A stretch of DNA of 64,000 bases from an uncultured Bacteroides sp. Its GTDB lineage: Bacteria; Bacteroidota; Bacteroidia; Bacteroidales; Bacteroidaceae. How positions within the stretch are numbered: position 1 is the first letter of the stretch; each line of letters starts with the position of its first letter. Of the stretch, positions 26,005 through 34,615 are shown in pieces. Below the pieces are notes generated by a model. It did no database searches and had not been told where the DNA came from. It saw only the letters and a program-made list of their open reading frames with translations. Made by a program: the position numbers and the translations under genes. Where the stretch lies: the NCBI GenBank assembly GCA_959606905.1, contig CAUHML010000012.1, positions 10,461 to 74,460 of the forward strand, read 5' to 3'.

Positions 26005-28421
26005 TAGGAAATTACTGGAATAGTGCTTGGCGGAATCTGATGAAACGGAAAAGGTTCAGTTTCATTAATATATTCGGACTGGCGATTGGTATGGCATCGG
26101 CACTGCTGATTCTTACCTACGTGACTTTTGAATTCAGCTTTGATAAAATGCACACAAAGTATGACCATATCTACCGTGTGCAAAGTACGTTTCACGAAGG
26201 GGAAGTGCTGACCGACTACTGGGCAAGCAGCTCCTTCGGATATGGTTCGGCAATGAAAGAGAACCTTGCCGGAATAGAGGATTATACCCGAATCGGCTCC
26301 CTACTCCAGCCGGAACAAATAGTGAAATACGGTGAACTGACCTTGCGGGAGAATCAGATAGCGTATGCCGAACCCAGCTTTTTTCGCCTTTTTGATTTCG
26401 AACTTTTGAAAGGCGATAAGAAAACCTGTCTCTCCATGCCGGGGCAAGTGGTAATCACCGAACGCATTGCTAGTAAATATTTCAAGGACGAAGACCCTAT
26501 CGGGAAGATATTCATCTTTACCGGCGCATACGACAAGATATCGTGTGAAGTGACCGGAGTGATGAAAGAAATGCCTTCCAACTCGCATATACATTATAGT
26601 TTTCTGATTTCGTATAAATCTCTGCCTAAATATATGCAGGAATATTGGTACAAACACGAGGCTTATACCTACGTCCTGCTTGACTCTCCCGAAAGGAAAG
26701 CGGAAATAGAGAGAGAATTTCCTGTAATGGCGGAAAAGTACAAGACGGATGAAGCCTTGAAAAACAAGACATGGGGAGTCTTTTTAATCCCTCTGGCAGA
26801 TATACACCTCACTCCGCAGGTAGGATACGAAGCGGAGACGAAAGGAAACCGTTCTTCTATGATTGCCTTGATTTTTGCTGCTATTGCTATTTTGGCTATT
26901 GCCTGGATAAACTATATAAACCTCACCGTAGCCCGTTCAATGGAGCGTGCCAAAGAAGTGGGAGTTAGGCGGGTAGTGGGAGCTTTCCGCAAGCAGTTGA
27001 TTCATCAATTTTTGTTTGAAGCATTAGTGATGAACCTGATAGCTTTTGTACTCGCCGTTGGCTTGATAGAATTGGTTCTTCCGTACTTTAATCAATTGGT
27101 AGGCCGTACCGTTACCTTCTCCGTTTGGCTGATAGATTATTGGTGGATTTTATTGATTCTTGTTTTCATCATCGGGATATTCCTTTCTGGATATTATCCG
27201 GCATTGGCTTTGCTGAATCGGAAACCAATTATGTTGTTGAAGGGGAAATTCTTGCATAGTAAATCCGGAGAACGGACACGGAAAGTTTTGGTTATCATTC
27301 AATATATGGCTTCAATGATATTGTTGTGCGGCACATTGATTGTCTTTGCACAGTTGAGCTTTATGCGCAGCCAGTCTTTGGGAGTTAAGACCAATCAGAC
27401 ATTGGTGGTCAAGTTTCCTGGGCATACCGAGGGACTGAATACGAAACTGGAAGCTATGAAAAAAACGATAGCACGTCTTCCGTTGGTATATCAAGTCACT
27501 TTCTCCGGCGCTGTGCCGGGCGAGGAAGTAGCGACTTTCCTTTCCAACCGCCGTACCAATGATGCTCTGAAGCAGAATCGCCTGTATGAGATGCTTGCCT
27601 GTGACCCCGATTATGTGGATGCCTATGGATTGCAAGTTGTGGCCGGAAGAAATTTCTCGGAAGACTATGGAGATGATGTAGACAAACTGGTGATTAACGA
27701 AACGGCTGTGCGTAACCTGGGCTTTACATCTAATGATGAGGCTATAGGGGAGTTGGTGAACGTTGAATGTACTGATGCCCCGATGCAGATTATTGGAGTA
27801 GTGAAAGATTATCACCAACAGGCATTGAGCAAGAATTATACACCTATCATGTTGATTCATAAAGATAAGATTGCCTGGTTACCACAACGTTATATCTCTA
27901 TCGTAATGACTTCCGGCGATCCTCGTGAATTGGTATCACAGGTGCATGAGATTTGGAATCAATATTTTGCGGATTCCAGTTTCGATTACTTTTTCCTCGA
28001 CCAATTCTTCGACCACCAGTATCGTCAGGATGAGGTGTTTGGTGTAATGATTGGCGCTTTTACCGGTTTGGCTATTTTCATTTCCTGTTTGGGACTTTGG
28101 ATACTGGTCATGTTTTCATGTTCCACACGTACCAAAGAAATGGGGATACGTAAAGTTCTCGGGGCTTCCCGTTGGACACTCTTCTATCAGTTGGTTAAGG
28201 GATTCTTTCTGTTAATTCTGATAGCAGTTGTTATTGCTTTGCCACTAGCTTGGTTTAGTATGAATGCCTGGTTGAGCCATTATGCTTTCCGCACAGATTT
28301 GAAAGCATGGTTCTTTATTATGCCTGTATTGCTAATGTTGTTTATCTCATTTATAACAGTAGCTTTCCAGACCATAAAGATAATAATGAGCAAACCTGCC
28401 CGCTCTTTACGATATGAATAA
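26001..28421 (+). CDS. FtsX/MacB-type ABC permease, copy 2
   Basis: An 806-residue paralogue of the permease at 22858, with the same double FtsX layout: N-terminal helix near 20-42, three helices in the middle and a second set of four beginning near 430. Coupling segments are KEVGVRRVVGAFRKQL and KEMGIRKVLGASRWTL. The two copies share periplasmic motifs such as QVTFSGAVPGEEVA versus HVTVSGAVPGVEVA and IIGVVKDYHQQALS versus IIGVVKNYHQQSLS, so they arose by duplication. It is the last gene of the operon and overlaps the ATPase stop by four bases. A weak hairpin (28440-28457) follows it. Confidence 0.88.
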   Translation: MIGNYWNSAWRNLMKRKRFSFINIFGLAIGMASALLILTYVTFEFSFDKMHTKYDHIYRVQSTFHEGEVLTDYWASSSFGYGSAMKENLAGIEDYTRIGSLLQPEQIVKYGELTLRENQIAYAEPSFFRLFDFELLKGDKKTCLSMPGQVVITERIASKYFKDEDPIGKIFIFTGAYDKISCEVTGVMKEMPSNSHIHYSFLISYKSLPKYMQEYWYKHEAYTYVLLDSPERKAEIEREFPVMAEKYKTDEALKNKTWGVFLIPLADIHLTPQVGYEAETKGNRSSMIALIFAAIAILAIAWINYINLTVARSMERAKEVGVRRVVGAFRKQLIHQFLFEALVMNLIAFVLAVGLIELVLPYFNQLVGRTVTFSVWLIDYWWILLILVFIIGIFLSGYYPALALLNRKPIMLLKGKFLHSKSGERTRKVLVIIQYMASMILLCGTLIVFAQLSFMRSQSLGVKTNQTLVVKFPGHTEGLNTKLEAMKKTIARLPLVYQVTFSGAVPGEEVATFLSNRRTNDALKQNRLYEMLACDPDYVDAYGLQVVAGRNFSEDYGDDVDKLVINETAVRNLGFTSNDEAIGELVNVECTDAPMQIIGVVKDYHQQALSKNYTPIMLIHKDKIAWLPQRYISIVMTSGDPRELVSQVHEIWNQYFADSSFDYFFLDQFFDHQYRQDEVFGVMIGAFTGLAIFISCLGLWILVMFSCSTRTKEMGIRKVLGASRWTLFYQLVKGFFLLILIAVVIALPLAWFSMNAWLSHYAFRTDLKAWFFIMPVLLMLFISFITVAFQTIKIIMSKPARSLRYE

Positions 28422-28439
28422 TCTCTGAATCACTCAATA

Positions 28440-28457
28440 GGATATTCGTTAATATCC
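28440..28457 (+). terminator. Weak hairpin after the export operon
   Basis: GGATATT-CGTT-AATATCC is a perfect 7-bp stem 18 bases after the permease stop. The following sequence is only mildly T-rich, so termination here is uncertain. Confidence 0.35.
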
Positions 28458-28537
28458 AATTTGATTTATGTTAAATGTTAACGAGACTATTACTTTTATT
28501 AAACCATGTTATAAGATGCGTTGCTTTACTCCGAAAA

Positions 28538-28568
28538 TTTGGAGATATGCTGAAAGTCCGTATCTTTG
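28538..28568 (+). promoter_or_regulatory. Bacteroides-type promoter of a second short transcript
   Basis: TTTG (28538-28541), 19 bases, TATCTTTG (28561-28568) match the consensus exactly. A strong terminator follows only 46 bases later, so it drives a very short RNA. Confidence 0.75.
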
Positions 28569-28572
28569 AAAT

Positions 28573-28641
28573 ATGTTTTTCATAGTATTAGATTTAAGGT
28601 TAACAAAAAGATTGGCTATCTGGGATAGATAGCCTTTTTTT
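28573..28641 (+). ncRNA. Predicted small RNA of about 70 nt
   Basis: Bounded by the promoter at 28538-28568 and the terminator at 28614-28641, between the export operon and the sialic acid operon. A frame of 19 codons (ATG 28573) runs into the terminator stem. It would be nearly leaderless, so a non-coding RNA is more likely than a peptide. Ends are inferred from motifs. Confidence 0.5.
28614..28641 (+). terminator. Strong intrinsic terminator
   Basis: GGCTATCT (28614-28621) pairs perfectly with AGATAGCC (28627-28634) around GGGAT and is followed by seven T. It ends the short transcript and could also stop read-through from the export operon. Confidence 0.85.
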
Positions 28642-28788
28642 ATGCTTTTTAGTTTCCTTCTATTTTTCACAAGTATATCTAATTTCCTAATTCTTTTTCG
28701 TTTGTGTTCTAAAGTATGTTTTTCAACACATATGCTTATTTTTCTATTGTTTTCTTCTTGCATTCTAAAAAAAATCTCTTAATATTGC

Positions 28789-28821
28789 ATTTGTATTATT
28801 TGTCGGACAAATAATACAAAT
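28789..28821. promoter_or_regulatory. 33-bp perfect palindrome, likely operator of the GntR regulator
   Basis: ATTTGTATTATTTGTC (28789-28804), one G, then its exact complement GACAAATAATACAAAT (28806-28821). It lies 17 bases before the regulator ATG. The core TTGTC-G-GACAA is the kind of site bound by FadR-subfamily GntR dimers. It would cover the promoter or early leader and so could repress the whole sialic acid operon. Confidence 0.75.
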
Positions 28822-28838
28822 AATAAAAATCTAATGAT

Positions 28839-29591
28839 ATGAAGATAGAAATCAATCAAACAACGTTAATTGATCAGGTAGAAGACAGCCTGCTTACCTA
28901 TTTCAAAAAGAATGATTTAGGACGCGGGGATTCTATTCCTAATGAGAATAGTCTGGCTGCAGAACTGGGAGTTGCAAGGAGTGTTGTCAGAGAGGCACTG
29001 AGCCGTCTGAAGATGATGGGGTTGATTCACGCACGTCCTCGTAAGGGGATGGTTCTGACAGAGCCTTCCATTTTGGGAGGAATGAAAAGAGTGATAGATC
29101 CCCGTGTTTTAAGTGAAGAAACAATTTTGGATTTGTTGGATTTCAGAATTGCACTTGAAATAGGAATATCAACTGATATTTTCCGTAAGATAACTCCTAA
29201 AGATATTGAGGAACTGAGCGAAATCGTAAAAATGGGAATCGTTTTTGAAAATAACGAATACGCGTTAATTAGTGAATCGGCTTTTCATACGAAACTATAT
29301 AAAATAACCGGGAATAAAATCATATCTGAATTTCAGGAAATCATTCATCCTATACTTGTCTATGTGAAAGAGAAATTCAAAGATTATTTGAAACCTATAA
29401 ATATAGAAATGAGCAAAAGCGGTCGGATAGCTACTCATGCTGATTTGCTGGACTTTATCAAGAAAGGGGACGAGAAGGGTTACCGGGATGCTATCGAAAG
29501 ACATTTTGAGGTCTATAAAATTTTCAAGGTAAACCGAAGTCAGGAATTGATGGCTGAGAAGGCAGAAAGTGAAAAGGTAGAAGGTATATGA
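28839..29591 (+). CDS. nanR: GntR-family regulator, FadR subfamily (NanR-like)
   Basis: A 250-residue repressor. The N-terminal winged helix (about 5-75) has the GntR pattern DSIPNENSLAAELGVARSVVREALSRLKMMGLI. The C-terminal helical FCD domain (about 95-235) has potential metal/ligand residues in ESAFHTKLYKITGN (His near 149) and THADLLDFIKKGD (His near 199). It is the first gene of the sialic acid operon and ends in a four-base overlap with the mutarotase gene. The natural effector is probably sialic acid or a breakdown product, by analogy to NanR of other bacteria. The symbol rests on context, since Bacteroides and E. coli NanR need not be orthologous. Confidence 0.82.
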   Translation: MKIEINQTTLIDQVEDSLLTYFKKNDLGRGDSIPNENSLAAELGVARSVVREALSRLKMMGLIHARPRKGMVLTEPSILGGMKRVIDPRVLSEETILDLLDFRIALEIGISTDIFRKITPKDIEELSEIVKMGIVFENNEYALISESAFHTKLYKITGNKIISEFQEIIHPILVYVKEKFKDYLKPINIEMSKSGRIATHADLLDFIKKGDEKGYRDAIERHFEVYKIFKVNRSQELMAEKAESEKVEGI

Positions 29592-30661
29592 AAAGGCGGC
29601 ATCTGATAATTTTATGTTTATCCTTAATTTTATTGCTAATGAATACATCTTGTTTTAGAAAAGAAGAAAAGAGGATAGAGGCACAATGGGAAAATACATT
29701 GTTGCTTCCGGGATGTGCCGGCATGCCGGAGAACGTCGGATTAGCAGGTGCATATTCCGGGATAGTGGAAGGCAAGTTGCTTGTGTTGGGTGGAGCTAAC
29801 TTTCCTGATAAGTATCCTTGGGAGGGAGGTCTTAAGACTTGGTGGGCTACTTTATATAGCTACAACTTGGATACAGAGGAATGGACTGTATATGATGATT
29901 TCCTTGACCGTCCGCTTGCTTATGGGGTTTCAATAAGTTTGCCGGAAGGTTTATTGTGTATCGGTGGATGTGACCATGCGCGGTGTAGCGATAAAGTATT
30001 TCTGATAAAAAAAGAAATAGATTCATTTGTGATAGATTCTGTCAGTTATCCTTCTTTACCGGTTCCATTGGCTAATGCAGCGGGGGCTATTTGTGATAAT
30101 TGCATTTATATTGCTGGGGGGCAGGAGTCTATGGTAAATGAACGGTCAACTCATCATTTCTATATGCTTGATTTGCATCATAAGGAGCAAGGATGGCAGG
30201 TAATGCCGGGTTGGGATGGTCCTTCTCTTTCTTATGCGGTAGGCGTCGCTCAAAGAGGACGGTTTTACCTCTTTAGTGGAAGAAGCTATGCACCGGATGA
30301 GTTGATGACGGAATATACGGAAGGATATGTATTTGAACCGGGTACTGGGAAATGGAATAAAATGACCGGTTCTTTCCCGGTGATGGCGGGTACGGCCATA
30401 CCTTATGGAGAAGACAAGATTTTGATACTGGGAGGAGTGGAGGAAATTTTGCCGACATCTCCCAAGCACCCGGGATTTAGCCGTAAACTTCGGGTGGTCA
30501 GTACGGACATGAATGCTTTGGTAGCTTTGTTCGATTGTTCATACCCTATTCCCGTTACAACGAATGCTGTTTCTATTGGAAATCAGGTATTTGTAGTAAG
30601 TGGCGAGATACAACCCGGCATACGAACACCGTTAATTTTGAAAGGAACTTTCCGAAAGTGA
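29588..30661 (+). CDS. nanM: N-acetylneuraminate epimerase/mutarotase (NanM-like, Kelch)
   Basis: A 357-residue lipoprotein (lipobox near LMNTSC, Cys22) with Kelch-type beta-propeller repeats recognisable by paired Gly such as LLVLGGANF, LLCIGGCDH, IYIAGGQES, YLFSGRSYA and ILILGGVEE. In E. coli NanM speeds conversion of alpha- to beta-N-acetylneuraminate outside the cytoplasm, which helps uptake; this fold and neighbourhood point to the same job. The ATG overlaps the regulator stop (ATGA, 29588-29591). The next gene, the lyase, starts 26 bases later. Confidence 0.85.
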   Translation: MKRRHLIILCLSLILLLMNTSCFRKEEKRIEAQWENTLLLPGCAGMPENVGLAGAYSGIVEGKLLVLGGANFPDKYPWEGGLKTWWATLYSYNLDTEEWTVYDDFLDRPLAYGVSISLPEGLLCIGGCDHARCSDKVFLIKKEIDSFVIDSVSYPSLPVPLANAAGAICDNCIYIAGGQESMVNERSTHHFYMLDLHHKEQGWQVMPGWDGPSLSYAVGVAQRGRFYLFSGRSYAPDELMTEYTEGYVFEPGTGKWNKMTGSFPVMAGTAIPYGEDKILILGGVEEILPTSPKHPGFSRKLRVVSTDMNALVALFDCSYPIPVTTNAVSIGNQVFVVSGEIQPGIRTPLILKGTFRK

Positions 30662-30687
30662 AATATAATAATCTAATTAAATGCATT

Positions 30688-31599
30688 ATGAACAATTATG
30701 AAAGACTGGAAGGTATGGTTGCGGCCACCTTCACCCCAATGGATGAAAATGGGGACGTGAATTTATCTGTTATTGATAAATATGCTGATTGGATAGCATC
30801 AACTCCTGTAAAAGGGGTATTTGTGTGTGGTACGACTGGTGAATTTTCTTCGTTGACTATTGACGAGCGTAAGGCGGTTCTTGAAAAATGGGTAGCCTCT
30901 GCTGCTAAACGTTTTAAAGTGATTGCACATGTCGGTTCAAACTGTCAACGAGACGCAATGGAACTGGCAAGCCACGCGGCACAAACTGGAGCTGATGCTA
31001 TCGCTTCAATAGCACCTTCTTTTTTCAAGCCGGGAACGGTAGATGAACTGGTCGATTTTTTTGCACCGATTTGCCGGGCCGCCAGTGAGTTGCCTTTCTA
31101 TTATTATAATATGCCGTCAATCACAGGGGTTAACTTGCCGGTAGATAAATTTTTGATAGAAGGCAAGAAGAAAATACCAAATTTGGTAGGAACGAAGTTT
31201 ACTCATAATAACCTGATGGAGATGGGGGCTTGTATCGATTTGGAGCAGCATAAGTTTGAAGTATTACATGGCTTTGATGAGATTCTGATTGCCGGTTTAT
31301 CTATGGGAGCAGTGGCAGGTGTGGGAAGTACATATAATTATATCCCTAATGTCTATCATGCCATTTTCGAATCAATGAAGAAAAATGAGGTGGAAACAGC
31401 ACGTGCCTGGCAGATGAAATCGATACGTACAGTGGAAGTGATTATTAAATATGGTGGCGGCGTACGTGGTGGTAAAGCTATCATGAAACTTATAGGTCTT
31501 GATTGCGGCAGTTGCCGGTTACCGATAAAAGCTTTTTCAACGGAAGAGTATGAAAAACTAAAAGGTGATTTGGATGCGATAAAATTCTTTGAATTTTAA
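30688..31599 (+). CDS. nanL: N-acetylneuraminate lyase
   Basis: A 303-residue cytoplasmic aldolase of the DHDPS/NAL family. It splits N-acetylneuraminate into N-acetylmannosamine and pyruvate. Key parts are GTTGE (48-52), the catalytic Tyr140 in FYYYN, SITGVNL and the Schiff-base Lys170 in LVGTKFTHNN. The ATG at 30688 gives the family start NNYERLEGMVAATFTP; the frame stays open upstream into the mutarotase gene, but that extension has no homology. It is expressed with the sialidase, transporter and SusC/D genes. The ManNAc product would need an epimerase and kinase from elsewhere. Confidence 0.93.
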   Translation: MNNYERLEGMVAATFTPMDENGDVNLSVIDKYADWIASTPVKGVFVCGTTGEFSSLTIDERKAVLEKWVASAAKRFKVIAHVGSNCQRDAMELASHAAQTGADAIASIAPSFFKPGTVDELVDFFAPICRAASELPFYYYNMPSITGVNLPVDKFLIEGKKKIPNLVGTKFTHNNLMEMGACIDLEQHKFEVLHGFDEILIAGLSMGAVAGVGSTYNYIPNVYHAIFESMKKNEVETARAWQMKSIRTVEVIIKYGGGVRGGKAIMKLIGLDCGSCRLPIKAFSTEEYEKLKGDLDAIKFFEF

Positions 31600-31611
31600 T
31601 GATAAGAAAGA

Positions 31612-31670
31612 GGAGATGACAGTAAAAGTGTATTGCTGGGGTTTAGCTACTTTACTTCCTGTCTATCTCC
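31612..31670 (+). other. Long imperfect hairpin between lyase and sialidase genes
   Basis: GGAGAT-GACAG-TAAAAGT (31612-31629) pairs with ACTTTAC-CTGTC-ATCTCC (31649-31670) with small bulges. No T tract follows, so it is not a standard terminator. It fills half of the 118-base gap between two operon genes and may shape mRNA processing or stability. Confidence 0.45.
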
Positions 31671-31717
31671 CCCTAATCTAGTTAAATGCGTTCAAATTTA
31701 CCTAAAATAAAGATACT

Positions 31718-33358
31718 ATGAAAGTAAGTAAGAAAATATTTATCATATTTTCGATGATTTTGTTATTGATACCGGATATATCTTTGGGTAAAGATATAAG
31801 GTTGGAACTGGAAAGACCTGTTATCCCTGTTTTAGTCAAGAAGCAGATTAATCCGACTATTAAGGCAACTTTGATTCAAACAGACAACAGTCCTTATACC
31901 ATTCGGCAAATTGATGTTGATTTGCAGGGAAGTACGGATTTGTCTGATATTGTTTCTGTTGCAGTGTACGGAACTCATAAAAACGGGCTGATAGATGAAT
32001 CCCGTCTGATATGTAGACCGGTACCTGCTGAACGGAAAATTTCTTTTACAGATAATATACAAGTGAAAGATGATTCCTTGTCTTTCTGGGTAGCAGTGAC
32101 ATTGAGAGATACGGTTTCACTGACACATCGTATTAGTGTGAATTGTAGCCGGATAAAAACGAGCCGGGGAGAGCTGAAAGTTTCGAATAAGGATGTTGTC
32201 CCCTTGAGAGTGGGAATGGCGTTAAGACAGAAGGGACAGGATGGTATCGTTTCATCACGTATTCCTGGACTGGCTACCAGTAACAACGGAACGTTGTTGG
32301 CTATATTTGATGCCCGCTATGATTTGACTCGTGATTTGCAGGGGAACATAGATATCGCTCTTCATCGTAGCTTTGATAAAGGACTGACGTGGCAACCCAT
32401 TCAAACGGTATTGGATATGGGAGAATGGGGAGGTTTGCCGCAAAAGTTTAATGGAGTGAGTGATGCTTGTATCCTTGTGGATAAAAATACAAATGACATT
32501 TATATAGCCGGATTGTGGATGCATGGTGCATTGGATGACAATGGCAAGTGGATAGAGGGCTTGAATGAAAATAGTACTTACTGGATACACCAGTGGAGGA
32601 AGAAAGGATCGCAACCTGGAATCGGTTTGAAAGAAACCTGTCAATTTCTGATAACTAAAAGTACGGACGACGGACTGACATGGAGTTTTCCTGATAATAT
32701 AACAGGTAAGACTAAACGCCCTGAATGGTGGTTGTTTGCTCCGGCTCCCGGACAAGGGATTACATTGGTAGACGGTACTTTGGTTTTTCCTACGCAGGGA
32801 CGTGATGAGAAAGGAACCGCATTTTCCAATATTACATATAGTAAAGACCATGGAAAAACTTGGATGACCAGTAATCCGGCATATTTGAATGTGACGGAAT
32901 GTAATGCAGCACAATTAAGTGACGGTACGGTGATGCTGAATATGCGTGATAATAGAAACCGGGGTAATAAAGAAGTAAATGGCCGGAGAATTTGTACGAC
33001 AACAGACTTGGGTGAGACATGGACAGAGCACTCTACATCACGGAAAGCATTGGTGGAACCGACGTGTATGGCAAGTTTGCACCGTCATGATTATACTGTG
33101 GGTGGAGAAAAGAGAAGCATATTATTATTTGCCAATCCCAGCGATTATGAGACACGGGATAAGTTGACTTTGAAAGTTAGTTTTGACGATGGAATGACAT
33201 GGCCTGAGAAATACTGGATTTTGTTTGACCAGTATCGTAGTGCCGGTTATTCCAGTATCACGTCAATAGATGAAAATTCAATAGGGATATTATATGAAAG
33301 CAGTCAGGCAAATATGGCTTTTATTAAAATTGATTTGACTGAAATTCTAAACAGGTAA
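31718..33358 (+). CDS. nanH: Sialidase (exo-alpha-sialidase, GH33-like) with N-terminal domain
   Basis: A 546-residue secreted enzyme with a signal peptide (about 1-24). A beta-rich N-terminal domain (about 30-165) is followed by a six-bladed propeller. The propeller has the RIP motif with Arg181 in SSRIPGLATS and five Asp-box-like turns: SFDKGLTW, STDDGLTW, SKDHGKTW, TTDLGETW and SFDDGMTW. Nucleophile-type Tyr and Glu candidates lie near the C-terminus (AGYSSITSID, LYESSQ). Size and layout match periplasmic Bacteroides sialidases. It frees terminal sialic acid from glycans for the transporter encoded next. The gap to the transporter gene is only three bases. Confidence 0.9.
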   Translation: MKVSKKIFIIFSMILLLIPDISLGKDIRLELERPVIPVLVKKQINPTIKATLIQTDNSPYTIRQIDVDLQGSTDLSDIVSVAVYGTHKNGLIDESRLICRPVPAERKISFTDNIQVKDDSLSFWVAVTLRDTVSLTHRISVNCSRIKTSRGELKVSNKDVVPLRVGMALRQKGQDGIVSSRIPGLATSNNGTLLAIFDARYDLTRDLQGNIDIALHRSFDKGLTWQPIQTVLDMGEWGGLPQKFNGVSDACILVDKNTNDIYIAGLWMHGALDDNGKWIEGLNENSTYWIHQWRKKGSQPGIGLKETCQFLITKSTDDGLTWSFPDNITGKTKRPEWWLFAPAPGQGITLVDGTLVFPTQGRDEKGTAFSNITYSKDHGKTWMTSNPAYLNVTECNAAQLSDGTVMLNMRDNRNRGNKEVNGRRICTTTDLGETWTEHSTSRKALVEPTCMASLHRHDYTVGGEKRSILLFANPSDYETRDKLTLKVSFDDGMTWPEKYWILFDQYRSAGYSSITSIDENSIGILYESSQANMAFIKIDLTEILNR

Positions 33359-33361
33359 GCC

Positions 33362-34597
33362 ATGAACAGTAAAACTTCAAATATATATCCATGGGTGATA
33401 GTCGGATTACTATGGGGAGTTGCTTTACTCAACTATATGGATAGACAAATGCTTTCTACTATGCGGATTCCGATGATGGCAGATGTCCGTGAACTGGAGT
33501 CGGCTGCAAATTTTGGCAGATTGATGGCGGTCTTTTTGTGGGTATATGGGTTGATGAGTCCCATTTCCGGGATTATCGGTGATCGTATGAGTCGTAAATG
33601 GTTGATTGTAGGCAGCCTGTGTGTATGGTCTGGAGTGACATATTTGATGGGGTATGCCACCACTTTTGACCAGCTTTATTGGCTTCGTGGAATTATGGGA
33701 ATAAGTGAGGCATTGTATTTGCCCGCCGCTCTGTCTTTGATAGCTGATTTTCATCAAGATAAGACACGTTCGTTGGCAGTGGGAATACATATGACAGGGC
33801 TCTATGTAGGTCAGGCGATAGGTGGTTTCGGAGCTACTTTTGCAGCCATGTATTCTTGGCATAGTACCTTCCACTGGTTCGGTATTATTGGGGTAGGATA
33901 TGGGGTCATTCTGGCCTTTTTCTTACGGGATAAGGAAAGAGGAACGATCTCTGTTATGCAGGAAAAAGTGACGAAGATACCGGTTCTGAAGAGCTTGGCT
34001 ATGTTGTTTTCTAATGTCTTTTTCTGGATTATCCTGTTTTACTTTTGTGTGCCGGGCACTCCGGGATGGGCGGCAAAAAACTGGTTGCCGACTCTTTTTT
34101 CAGAGAGCTTGTCTATTGATATTTCCGTGGCAGGACCGATGTCTACTATTTCCATCGCTTTGTCGTCACTGTTCGGAGTGTTAGTCGGTGGATATATATC
34201 AGACCGTTGGGTGCTCAGAAATGTACGCGGAAGGGTATATACGGGAGCTTTGGGATTGGGTTTTATCATTCCCTCTTTATTGTTTATCGGATTCGGACAT
34301 TCCATTTTCGCATTAGTGTTGGGAACAATTTTGTTCGGAGTGGGATTCGGAATGTTCGACGCAAATAATATGCCGATTCTTTGCCAGTTTGTTTCAGCCC
34401 GTTATAGGGCAACGGCATACGGTATAATGAATATGTGCGGAGTATTTGCGGGGGCGGCAATAACCAGTATTCTGGGAGAATCTACGGATGCCGGACATTT
34501 GGGACGTGATTTTGCGCTTCTGGCAGTATTTGTATTAATTATGCTGGTCATTCTGGTCACATGTTTGCGACCTAAGACCATTGATATGAAGGATTAA
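33362..34597 (+). CDS. nanT: MFS sugar-acid transporter, probable sialic acid permease
   Basis: A 411-residue inner membrane protein with 12 predicted helices. It starts YPWVIVGLLWGVALLNYMDRQ, typical of anion:cation symporter-like MFS proteins, and has the loop motif GDRMSRKW between helices 2 and 3. Position between sialidase and sialate esterase genes in one tight operon points to uptake of N-acetylneuraminate, as for NanT of Tannerella and B. fragilis. Specificity is inferred from context only. Confidence 0.82.
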   Translation: MNSKTSNIYPWVIVGLLWGVALLNYMDRQMLSTMRIPMMADVRELESAANFGRLMAVFLWVYGLMSPISGIIGDRMSRKWLIVGSLCVWSGVTYLMGYATTFDQLYWLRGIMGISEALYLPAALSLIADFHQDKTRSLAVGIHMTGLYVGQAIGGFGATFAAMYSWHSTFHWFGIIGVGYGVILAFFLRDKERGTISVMQEKVTKIPVLKSLAMLFSNVFFWIILFYFCVPGTPGWAAKNWLPTLFSESLSIDISVAGPMSTISIALSSLFGVLVGGYISDRWVLRNVRGRVYTGALGLGFIIPSLLFIGFGHSIFALVLGTILFGVGFGMFDANNMPILCQFVSARYRATAYGIMNMCGVFAGAAITSILGESTDAGHLGRDFALLAVFVLIMLVILVTCLRPKTIDMKD

Positions 34598-34615
34598 TAT
34601 TTAAAACTATAGATC

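Noticed and set aside
28509..28763. An 84-codon frame on the minus strand, rich in Lys and Arg.
   Set aside because: It runs through a promoter and an intrinsic terminator on the plus strand, in AT-rich DNA, and has no domain.
30535..30687. In-frame upstream extension of the NanL gene.
   Set aside because: It overlaps the mutarotase gene, and the family's N-terminus matches the ATG at 30688.
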